Positions 1 to 5,752 of a stretch of DNA of 5,979 nucleotides are shown piece by piece. The stretch is from Oscillospiraceae bacterium. GTDB taxonomy: Bacteria; Bacillota; Clostridia; Oscillospirales; Ruminococcaceae. Positions within the stretch are counted from its first letter, which is position 1; every line of letters starts with the position of its first letter. The translations under genes and the position numbers were made by a program. Location: contig JAFQBO010000228.1 of the NCBI GenBank assembly GCA_017416665.1, positions 1 to 5,979 on the forward strand. Direction: 5' to 3'. The notes under the pieces were generated by a model that saw only the letters and a program-made list of their open reading frames with translations, was not told the DNA's origin and ran no database searches.

Positions 1-1
1 C

Positions 2-64
2 CGTACAATCATGCGTGCGGGTGCAGCAAGAAACAATCTCAAGGTTGCTGTTGAAATCGACTAA
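2..64 (+). CDS. khpA: KhpA (YlqC-type) KH-domain RNA-binding protein, C-terminal end only
   Basis: Only the last 20 codons and the TAA stop are inside the window; the start lies upstream. The visible tail reads RTIMRAGAARN followed by NLKVAVEID. This fits the end of the small (about 75-residue) single-KH protein KhpA/YlqC, where a conserved AIRT(V/I) helix is followed by a short beta strand of the type K-V-x-V-E-I. KhpA binds RNA, usually with a partner KhpB/Jag, and affects cell division and RNA metabolism in Firmicutes. Position supports the call: in Firmicutes the order rpsP - khpA - rimM - trmD is common, and rimM follows here after 67 bases. The identification rests on a short tail plus gene order, so it is good but not certain. 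Confidence 0.75.
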   Translation, partial: RTIMRAGAARNNLKVAVEID

Positions 65-70
65 TTTCTG

Positions 71-108
71 AGGCTTGAATCGTTCATGTGAACAGATTTA
101 AGCCTTTT
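71..108 (+). terminator. Hairpin with short T-tail between khpA and rimM (attenuator-like)
   Basis: Bases 71-81 pair with 95-105 (11 bp, including one G-T wobble at 77/99). After a bulged A94, GTTC (82-85) pairs with GAAC (90-93) around the loop ATGT. The stem is followed by TTTT (105-108). It starts seven bases after the khpA stop. The stem is long enough for an intrinsic terminator but the T-tract is short, so partial termination or a 3'-end stabilising role is as likely as full termination. No promoter is visible between it and rimM, so rimM-trmD presumably depends on read-through. Confidence 0.6.
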
Positions 109-119
109 AATGTATATAT

Positions 120-126
120 GGAGGAG
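120..126 (+). promoter_or_regulatory. Shine-Dalgarno for rimM, supports a TTG start
   Basis: GGAGGAG lies five bases before TTG at 132. It is a near-perfect anti-16S match. The first in-frame ATG is codon 23, inside the conserved N-terminal domain, so the strong site fixes the rare TTG start. Confidence 0.85.
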
Positions 127-131
127 TTTTT

Positions 132-638
132 TTGAAAGAATTTCTTGAAACAGGTAAAATAGTAAATATTCACGGTTTAAGAGGCGAAATCAAAATTATG
201 CCTTGGAGTGATGACGCACAGTTTTTGTGTGAATTTGACGTTCTCTACTGTGGCAGAGATAAAAAAGCCTTTGAGGTTGAAAATGCAAGAGTGCACAAAA
301 ATACTGTTCTTGCCAAATTCAGAGGCATTGACACTCCCGAAGCCGCAAACGCCCTCAGAAACAGCATTGTATATATTGACAGAGATGATGTTGAACTCGA
401 AGACGGAACATATTTTATTGCCGACCTTATAGGTCTTACCGTAAAGGACGCTGATACAGACGCAGAATACGGTACTGTAAAGGACGTTTTCCAGACAGGT
501 GCAAATGATGTTTACGAGGTTGAAAAAGACGGTAAAAGCCGTTATGTTCCTGCAATACCTGATGTGATTATCAGTACAGATATTGAAAACAAGGTGCTTT
601 TAATCCGTCCGCTGGAGGGTCTTTTTGATGAGAATTGA
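132..638 (+). CDS. rimM: Ribosome maturation factor RimM
   Basis: RimM is a cytoplasmic assembly factor that binds ribosomal protein S19 and helps mature the 3' (head) domain of 16S rRNA in the 30S subunit. The 168 residues match the usual family length. The N-terminal RimM barrel covers about residues 5-88, with the hallmark GKIVNIHGLRGEIKI at 8-22 followed by PWSDD. The PRC-barrel covers about 93-166, with IGLTV near 100-104, GANDVYEV at 123-130, the YVPAIPDVI segment at 138-146, and the typical end LIRPLEGLFD. Translation starts at TTG, because the strong ribosome site is placed for it and the protein then begins as other RimM proteins do. The 3' end overlaps trmD by 11 bases, so the two are probably translationally coupled, linking 30S maturation with tRNA methylation as in many bacteria. 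Confidence 0.96.
   Translation: MKEFLETGKIVNIHGLRGEIKIMPWSDDAQFLCEFDVLYCGRDKKAFEVENARVHKNTVLAKFRGIDTPEAANALRNSIVYIDRDDVELEDGTYFIADLIGLTVKDADTDAEYGTVKDVFQTGANDVYEVEKDGKSRYVPAIPDVIISTDIENKVLLIRPLEGLFDEN
614..619 (+). promoter_or_regulatory. Shine-Dalgarno for trmD inside the end of rimM
   Basis: GGAGGG sits in the last codons of rimM, eight bases before ATG at 628. A TTG directly upstream (625) is in the same frame, but the spacing and the family N-terminus (MRIDIxTLFPEM) favour ATG 628. Confidence 0.8.
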
Positions 639-1332
639 TATTGCAACGCTTTTCCCGGAAATGTGCGAAACAATACTTTCTGAAAGCATCGTAGGACGTG
701 CAAGAAAAAAAGGTGCAATAGAGGTATGCTGTCATCAGATAAGAGACTACACCAACGACAAGCACCGACGTGTAGATGACATTCCATATGGCGGCGGTAT
801 GGGTATGGTTATGCAGGCTGATCCGATTTACAACTGCTACAAGGCAATCTGTGAACAGCTGGGAACAAAACCGCATACTATATATATGACCCCGAAAGGA
901 AGTGTCTTTTCACAGAAAAAGGCAATAGAACTGTCAAAAAAGGATAATATTCTTATTCTTTGCGGACATTATGAGGGTGTCGATCAGCGAATACTTGATA
1001 AAATTGTTGATGAGGAAATTTCAATCGGCGACTATGTTCTGACAGGCGGTGAGCTTCCTGCTGCCGTTGTCACAGACGCCGTTGCAAGAATGTGTGATGG
1101 TGTACTGTCAAGTGCCGAGTGCTTCGAGGACGAGAGCCATTTTAACGGTCTTCTTGAGTACCCGCAATACACACGCCCTGAAATATGGGAAGGTGAAGCG
1201 GTGCCATCTGTACTGCTGTCTGGACACCACAAGAATATTGCAGACTGGCGTCTTGAAAAAAGCCTTGAAATTACAAAAAACAATCGTCCGGATATGTATC
1301 AGAAATACATGGATAAATCAGAAAAGCGATAA
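628..1332 (+). CDS. trmD: tRNA (guanine-37-N1)-methyltransferase TrmD
   Basis: TrmD uses S-adenosylmethionine to methylate N1 of G37 next to the anticodon, which prevents +1 frameshifting. It is a SPOUT enzyme with a deep trefoil knot and works as a homodimer. At 234 residues from ATG 628 it has normal length. Visible motifs are MRIDIATLFPEM (1-12), the R-x-Y-T-x-D-K-H segment (39-46), YGGGMGMVMQADP (54-66), knot loops YMTPKG (86-91) and LCGHYEGVDQR (111-121), and IGDYVLTGGELPA (133-145). Residues equivalent to the E. coli catalytic pair are Arg154 (DAVAR) and Asp168 (FEDES); YTRPEIWEG at 181-189 and VLLSGHH at 195-201 follow. It overlaps rimM by 11 bases. The common partner rplS does not follow; a 376-bp non-coding gap does, and no clear intrinsic terminator is seen directly after the stop. 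Confidence 0.98.
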   Translation: MRIDIATLFPEMCETILSESIVGRARKKGAIEVCCHQIRDYTNDKHRRVDDIPYGGGMGMVMQADPIYNCYKAICEQLGTKPHTIYMTPKGSVFSQKKAIELSKKDNILILCGHYEGVDQRILDKIVDEEISIGDYVLTGGELPAAVVTDAVARMCDGVLSSAECFEDESHFNGLLEYPQYTRPEIWEGEAVPSVLLSGHHKNIADWRLEKSLEITKNNRPDMYQKYMDKSEKR

Positions 1333-1592
1333 AACAAGTTTTCAACGTCCTGATACTGAAATGTTAAATTATAGGTGTTTTGACGAAAATATGGCATTTT
1401 CAACAGTTTAAACGTTGAGTTTGCTTGTTCAAACTATACACAAATGCGTGTTGAAAATTGTCAATGGTGAATAGTTTTAATTAACCGCAAAATATTTCGT
1501 TATTATCAACAAATCAGAGTGTTTTAAAAAACGTAACATTAATCAAAGCGTAGAAAATTCATCAAAAAAGGCATTTTAGTATATTTTTCTCG
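1333..1592. other. AT-rich intergenic region between trmD and the ptsH promoter
   Basis: I see no coding sequence here on either strand: the one frame running in from trmD (to 1411) is a shadow with no family resemblance. There is no convincing terminator for trmD. The short stems such as AAAAC-AA-GTTTT at 1331-1342 have impossible or weak loops. What does stand out is a set of TTTTCAAC / GTTGAAAA words and two small palindromes, listed separately. The rest is plain AT-rich DNA with several A and T runs. Confidence 0.6.
1396..1458. repeat. Inverted repeat ATTTTCAACA / TGTTGAAAAT with inner palindromes
   Basis: ATTTTCAACA (1396-1405) is exactly complementary to TGTTGAAAAT (1449-1458), a 10-bp match separated by 43 bases. 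Inside lie a near-palindrome, TCAAC-A-GTTTAAAC-GTTGA (1400-1418, perfect apart from the extra A1405), and a hairpin AGTTTG-CTTGTT-CAAACT (1418-1435). A further TTTTCAAC occurs at 1339-1346. The arrangement could be a structured RNA 3' end or a set of protein-binding half-sites. It could also be chance in AT-rich DNA; no T-tract follows, so it is not a standard terminator. Confidence 0.4.
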
Positions 1593-1621
1593 TTGACTAC
1601 TTTGAAAAATACTTGTATAAT
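1593..1621 (+). promoter_or_regulatory. Sigma-A promoter of ptsH
   Basis: TTGACT (1593-1598), a 17-base spacer and TATAAT (1616-1621) match the housekeeping consensus at 11 of 12 positions. Transcription would start near 1628, giving a leader of about 80 nt before ATG 1709. I see no cre-like operator overlapping it, so strong constitutive expression is the simplest reading. Confidence 0.88.
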
Positions 1622-1625
1622 TTAT

Positions 1626-1651
1626 TATAGCAAGCAGTAAATGTATAGCAA
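1626..1651 (+). repeat. Direct repeat TATAGCAA in the ptsH leader
   Basis: TATAGCAA occurs at 1626-1633 and again at 1644-1651, 18 bases start to start, and the bases after each copy remain partly alike (GCAGTAAATG versus AGAAATG). It straddles the expected transcription start. Slightly further on, ATGGATA (1656-1662) can pair with TATCCAT (1678-1684), just before the AGGAGAG ribosome site (1696-1702). These may be a small regulatory leader or chance. Confidence 0.35.
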
Positions 1652-1708
1652 AGAAATGGATATAATAAAATCAAAATTATCCATATTTGAAAGATAGGAG
1701 AGTATATT

Positions 1709-1978
1709 ATGTTTGTTAAAGATGTAATGGTTAAAAATCAGGTTGGTTTACATGCAAGACCTGCAACATTCTTCATCCAGAAGGCTAATGAATTCAAGTC
1801 ATCAATCTGGATTGAAAAGGAAGAACGCCGAGTAAATGCAAAGAGCCTTTTAGGTATTCTTTCACTTGGTATCGTTGGCGGCACTGACATCAGAATTATT
1901 GCTGACGGCGCAGATGAACAGCCAGCTGTTGAAGCTCTTGTTGAACTCGTTGAAAGCGGTTTCAGCAACGAAAAGTAA
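1709..1978 (+). CDS. ptsH: HPr family phosphocarrier protein
   Basis: HPr is a small cytoplasmic phosphocarrier. Enzyme I phosphorylates His15 in the PTS, and in Firmicutes HPr kinase/phosphorylase acts on Ser46, turning HPr into the co-repressor of CcpA. The 89 residues fit the family (B. subtilis HPr has 88). The active-site motif GLHARPAT (13-20) contains His15 and Arg17, and NAKSLLGILSLG (43-54) contains Ser46 with its hydrophobic contact helix. Crh-type proteins, which lack His15, are therefore excluded, and both functions look intact. AGGAGAG (1696-1702) lies seven to twelve bases before ATG. The gene stands alone with its own promoter and terminator and with no ptsI or hprK nearby. In ruminococci with few PTS transporters the Ser46 regulatory role may dominate; that is inference. 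Confidence 0.95.
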   Translation: MFVKDVMVKNQVGLHARPATFFIQKANEFKSSIWIEKEERRVNAKSLLGILSLGIVGGTDIRIIADGADEQPAVEALVELVESGFSNEK

Positions 1979-1996
1979 TTTTATAAATGATGATTG

Positions 1997-2026
1997 GGCG
2001 TTACTTCGGTAGCGCCTTTGTTTTTT
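1997..2026 (+). terminator. Intrinsic terminator of ptsH with TTCG tetraloop
   Basis: GGCGTTAC (1997-2004) pairs with GTAGCGCC (2009-2016) over 8 bp with one T-G wobble. The loop is TTCG closed by C-G, the very stable cUUCGg tetraloop. TTTGTTTTTT follows at 2017-2026. It begins 18 bases after the ptsH stop and insulates the protease gene. Confidence 0.95.
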
Positions 2027-2086
2027 AGAATATAATAAATTATTCTTAATTTTTAGTTAAATATGAATATTCAGCTTTTCTTTTTA

Positions 2087-2115
2087 TTGACAGAATGAAC
2101 ATAATGCTGTATAAT
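2087..2115 (+). promoter_or_regulatory. Consensus sigma-A promoter of the subtilase gene
   Basis: TTGACA (2087-2092), 17 bases, TATAAT (2110-2115): all 12 core positions match the consensus. Transcription from about 2122 gives a short leader of about 27 nt. The ribosome site AAGGAGA (2136-2142) is well spaced from ATG 2149. Upstream (2081-2086) is T-rich. No operator-like palindrome overlaps the core; AGAATA/TATTCT (2027-2032/2041-2046) is a weak 6-bp inverted repeat further upstream. Confidence 0.92.
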
Positions 2116-2148
2116 ATAATTACATAATTTTACATAAGGAGAACTATC

Positions 2149-5100
2149 ATGAAACGACTAAAAAAACTAACAGCAACCGTTCTTGCAATAACTTCAGCAT
2201 TTTCCCTTGCAAAGTCTTCAAACACCTGTTTTGCAGAATCTGTATTATACTCTTCACTGTATTCAAAGGATAATGTTGACACTTATTACATAATCGGTCT
2301 TGAATCAGATCCGCTTTCTGTTTATCCTCAGTCAAAGGAAAACGGCGTAAGAGATTTTATTCTGACAGAGGACGGACAGGCAGTTTATGAGGAACTTATG
2401 TCTGAGCATCAGCAGATTAAAAATTCTGTTACAGAACTTATCGGAAGAACACCGGAAGTTCAGTACGACTACACTGCGGCGTTTAACGGCTTTTCAATGG
2501 CACTTTCATACAATGAAATGCTGAAAATCAAAGAGAACTCCAAGACGCTGGGAATTACAAGCGTGGAATACGGAGCTCCGACCGATGTCATTCTTGCTGA
2601 AAACGAAAGCAAAAATGATGATAACACTTCTTTGTCATACGCAGATCTTACCGAAAAAATTATTGAAGAAACAGGCGTAAGAGACTCGGGTCTTGACGGT
2701 GAAGGTACGGTTATAGCGATTATTGACAATGAATTTGACGTAAAACATGAATTTCTGTCAATGCCTGATGGTGCAAAAGGCAGGCTTTCAAAATCTGACA
2801 TAAAAGCCGTATATCCATATCTTTCCTCTGCACCATATGTTTCAGAAAGATGCTATGTAAATGAAAAAATTCCGTTTGCATTTGACTACATGAACTACGA
2901 CTTCAATCCTTTCAGCAATTACGATACGCACGGCACACATGTTGCAGGAATTGCGGCTGGTAATGGTGACGCTGAAAGTGATCCGACATATAATCCTGAC
3001 GGTATTGCCTCTGAAGCACAACTTGTCCTGCTCGGTTCGGAAATGCTTTTCGATTCAACAATCATAGCGGCATATGACGATGCACTCTTTCTTGGTGCGG
3101 ATGTCATAAATGCAAGCTACGGCTGCACATACGCTCCGACAGGATACTGCTATTCCGAATATCAGGCAATCAGAAATATTACCGCAACAGGCACTATTTT
3201 CTGCAATGCGGCAGGAAACAGCGGTAAAAACATGTCTGTTCCACAAAATTTTACTGATTACAGTACAAGCGGTACACCAACAAATATAAATGGTCTTCTG
3301 GCAGTAGGTTCAGCTGAAAATCCTGTACAGACAAAGCAAAAAGGCATTATCATCCTTGCTGACGGAAGTGAGGAAGCAATTACCGACTCTTCAGATTTTC
3401 CGATTACTATTCTCTATGATGATATGGAATATGAATACATAGAAATTGAAGACAATGTTGAAATAACTGATTATGAAACTGTTGATGTATACGGAAAGAT
3501 TGTACTTGTAAAAGAAAGTGACCTTACATACGAGCAACAGATCGCAAATGCAGTTTCAGCAGAAGCAGCAGGAATTATCATATATTGTGACAAAGCTGGT
3601 GAAGATGCCGTTGACGTAGGATATGCCGAAATTCCTGCGGGTATGGTTACATATGAAGTAGCACAGAAAATGATAAAAGCCGAAGATAAAACATTAAAAT
3701 TCGACAACAAGGTATACGCACTAGAACAAAACGAAAAAGTAAATATGAGCGATTTTTCATCATGGGCTTTTACTGAACAGCTGATTTTATCTCCTGATAT
3801 TTCCGGTTTCGGCGGAAACATTATTTCCAGTATTTCTGATGAAGAAAATAACCATAAAACATATGATGTTATGTCCGGAACATCAATGTCCACTCCTCAG
3901 CTTACAGGAATTAATGCACTGTTAAAGCAGTACTTGTTACAAAATAAAGAAAAATACGGCATAACCAACAGAAGTGACTACACAGAGATTTCTGCCAAAT
4001 TACTTATGTCAACCGCAACACCTGTTTATACTTACGATTTGGAAGAAATCGCCTCACCAAGAGTACAGGGTAACGGTATTGCAAATATAAACAGTGCAAT
4101 AAATACTCCGTGCTATATTTCTTCCGACAGTGAAAAGGATAATTACCGTCCAAAAATCTCCCTCGGTGATGGCTACAAACAAAGCTATGAACTTACATTT
4201 AACATTACAAACGTAAGCGATAAGGAGTGCAGATATACTCCGTCCTTACAGCTTTTCATGGATACCGAAGATGAAAACGGTGAACTCTCTGCAAACACAC
4301 GCAGACTTACAGAAACAAGTGATTTTACAGTAGCTTTTTCAGATAAAGAGATAAGCGTTCCAGCAGGAGAAACAGTTAAGGCTACAGCAAAGATTGAACT
4401 GTCAGATGAAATTTACAGCCATATCAAAAGTAATAACGGAAGATTTGTTGACGGATTTGTAAGACTCAGCAGTGCCGAAACCCCTAATCTTACACTTTCG
4501 TTTATGGCGTTCTGCGGTAACTGGTCACTTTCCGATGAAGGCGGTATTGCATACGGCTTTGCATATGATGCTGAAGACACCGAAATTGATGACAGCATGC
4601 TTATAGATTACAATCAGTATTTCGCAGGGCAGAACATATTTGATTACACCTACTCACAGCCTTGCTTTTCACCAAACGGCGACGGCGTATTTGATTCTCT
4701 CGGATTATATATGTTCTTTAAAAGACGATGCTATGATCTTACAGCGACTATTTATAACTCAGCAGGAAAACAGCTCTACACCGAAAATTTAGGTTCAGGC
4801 TATAATCAGGAATCTTTCTTTGGTGCAAGTGGTTCGTATTACGACATTAACTGGGACTTTAAGGAAAACGGTAAAATCCATGACGGTGCTGAATATACTA
4901 TTGAGATAAGTGCACGACTCCCGCTTTCAGATGAAATGCAGGTTATTGACAGCTGTACATTTAAAATTGACAATCAGCCACCTGTAATAAAAAAAGCCGA
5001 CAGACTGAATATATTACCTGAGCCTGAGGGGCAGCCGTATACATTTATTATTGTAGAAGCCGAAGACAATGTACAGCTTCAGGGAGCTGTTTCCTACTCC

Positions 5101-5694
5101 GATATTTATCCGACAGCGGGTGACGGCCAATCAGCAAACTGTTCTGTTTCGGGAAATAAAATAATTGTCGATACAATCTATCTTTCGGATAACGACATCA
5201 TTCAGGTTTATGATACAGCCGGAAACTATACGGAAATCTCAGTCGGTGATTATGATAATGATCTTACTCTTGAATGTACCGACGATTTCGGTTTTGCAAC
5301 AACCGATGAAGAAACTTTCGGAGGTTCAAGGCTCTTTATTACAGATGAAAACAATCAGATTGTTGATATTGATATTCAGTTATCCGAAACTCCTGCCGAA
5401 ATATACGAAGAATGCGGCAGTGAGGATTCCTCGACGCTTTTTATTATAGACGGTTTTATCACAACATATGTTCCCGTAACAGCAGGTCTTTACGGAGATG
5501 CAAACATAGATTGTGAGTTCAATGTAAGAGATGCGGCATATGTTGCAAGAATGCTCTGTAATACAACAACTTCTGAATATGAGGAGTTTATCACTTCAAT
5601 AGGCGGTTACTGTGCAGACTGCAACAAAGACGGTACAGTTACAGTAAGAGACGCCGCAAAAATGGCAAGAGAACTTGCGGAAAAAATTTCATAA
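2149..5694 (+). CDS. Secreted S8 subtilisin-like protease (lactocepin/C5a-peptidase type) with C-terminal dockerin
   Basis: An exported serine endopeptidase of 1181 residues. Layout: a signal peptide (KRLKK n-region, hydrophobic 7-21, probable cleavage after TCFA29); an I9-like propeptide at about 45-145 with the AFNGFSMAL segment; and an S8 catalytic domain at about 165-650. Catalytic residues are Asp193 (AIIDNEFD), His261 (DTHGTHVAGIAAG), oxyanion Asn357 (NAAGNSG) and Ser579 (MSGTSMSTP). A PA domain (about 440-515) is inserted between Asn357 and Ser579, as in lactocepin and streptococcal C5a peptidase. An Fn3-like domain (about 675-790), a FlgD/CHU_C-like segment with FSPNGDG (840-846) and an Ig-like segment beginning with QPPVI (943-947) follow. 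Residues 1031-1110 are unassigned. The dockerin spans 1114-1179. No LPxTG motif or membrane anchor is seen, so attachment is probably through a cohesin. Oddities are DNE in place of the usual DTG/DSG after the catalytic Asp, and 18 cysteines outside the signal peptide. Substrate is unknown. It is monocistronic with its own promoter and terminator. Confidence 0.93.
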   Translation: MKRLKKLTATVLAITSAFSLAKSSNTCFAESVLYSSLYSKDNVDTYYIIGLESDPLSVYPQSKENGVRDFILTEDGQAVYEELMSEHQQIKNSVTELIGRTPEVQYDYTAAFNGFSMALSYNEMLKIKENSKTLGITSVEYGAPTDVILAENESKNDDNTSLSYADLTEKIIEETGVRDSGLDGEGTVIAIIDNEFDVKHEFLSMPDGAKGRLSKSDIKAVYPYLSSAPYVSERCYVNEKIPFAFDYMNYDFNPFSNYDTHGTHVAGIAAGNGDAESDPTYNPDGIASEAQLVLLGSEMLFDSTIIAAYDDALFLGADVINASYGCTYAPTGYCYSEYQAIRNITATGTIFCNAAGNSGKNMSVPQNFTDYSTSGTPTNINGLLAVGSAENPVQTKQKGIIILADGSEEAITDSSDFPITILYDDMEYEYIEIEDNVEITDYETVDVYGKIVLVKESDLTYEQQIANAVSAEAAGIIIYCDKAGEDAVDVGYAEIPAGMVTYEVAQKMIKAEDKTLKFDNKVYALEQNEKVNMSDFSSWAFTEQLILSPDISGFGGNIISSISDEENNHKTYDVMSGTSMSTPQLTGINALLKQYLLQNKEKYGITNRSDYTEISAKLLMSTATPVYTYDLEEIASPRVQGNGIANINSAINTPCYISSDSEKDNYRPKISLGDGYKQSYELTFNITNVSDKECRYTPSLQLFMDTEDENGELSANTRRLTETSDFTVAFSDKEISVPAGETVKATAKIELSDEIYSHIKSNNGRFVDGFVRLSSAETPNLTLSFMAFCGNWSLSDEGGIAYGFAYDAEDTEIDDSMLIDYNQYFAGQNIFDYTYSQPCFSPNGDGVFDSLGLYMFFKRRCYDLTATIYNSAGKQLYTENLGSGYNQESFFGASGSYYDINWDFKENGKIHDGAEYTIEISARLPLSDEMQVIDSCTFKIDNQPPVIKKADRLNILPEPEGQPYTFIIVEAEDNVQLQGAVSYSDIYPTAGDGQSANCSVSGNKIIVDTIYLSDNDIIQVYDTAGNYTEISVGDYDNDLTLECTDDFGFATTDEETFGGSRLFITDENNQIVDIDIQLSETPAEIYEECGSEDSSTLFIIDGFITTYVPVTAGLYGDANIDCEFNVRDAAYVARMLCNTTTSEYEEFITSIGGYCADCNKDGTVTVRDAAKMARELAEKIS
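5488..5685 (+). other. Dockerin module of the protease (residues 1114-1179)
   Basis: Two F-hand calcium-loop repeats are visible. Repeat 1 has Asp1117, Asn1119, Asp1121 and Asp1128; repeat 2 has Asp1157, Asn1159, Asp1161 and Asp1168. Each is followed by the same helix start, VRDAA-x-x-AR. The DNA word GTAAGAGA recurs at 5524 and 5644, exactly 40 codons apart. All ligands of the D-x-N-x-D...D pattern are kept, so calcium binding and folding are expected. Cysteines at 1122, 1137, 1155 and 1158 are unusual. The near-symmetrical repeats suggest the dual-binding mode known for type I dockerins; the cohesin partner is not in this window. Confidence 0.92.
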
Positions 5695-5703
5695 AAAAAT
5701 TAT

Positions 5704-5735
5704 AAACGACAGTGCTTTTTTGTACTGTCGTTTTT
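5704..5735 (+). terminator. Intrinsic terminator of the protease gene
   Basis: AAACGACAGT (5704-5713) pairs with ACTGTCGTTT (5724-5733). The stem can extend by a G-T wobble (5714/5723) and C-G (5715/5722) to 12 bp around a six-T loop. TTTTT (5731-5735) ends it. It starts ten bases after the stop codon. The A-run at 5693-5699 gives a T-run on the other strand, so it might also act weakly in reverse. Confidence 0.93.
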
Positions 5736-5752
5736 GTCAGTGTCCCTATCGA

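Noticed and set aside
1331..1342. AAAAC-AA-GTTTT after trmD as a possible terminator.
   Set aside because: The loop would be two bases, the stem is almost all A-T and no proper T-tract follows.
1049..1411. A 120-codon + frame overlapping trmD and running into the gap.
   Set aside because: It is an out-of-frame shadow of trmD with no recognisable motif and no proper ribosome site.
1434..1685. Three near-matches to the DnaA box TTATNCACA: CTATACACA (1434), TTATCAACA (1503), TTATCCATA (1677).
   Set aside because: Each has one mismatch, spacing is irregular, the DNA is AT-rich, and the surrounding genes are not those of a replication origin.
3471..3893. A 140-codon minus-strand frame inside the protease gene.
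   Set aside because: It is antisense to a clear catalytic-domain gene, has no family resemblance and is explained by codon bias of the + strand.
5165..5449. A 94-codon + frame near the 3' end of the protease.
   Set aside because: It lies in another frame of an intact reading frame that continues to the dockerin; no frameshift is needed.
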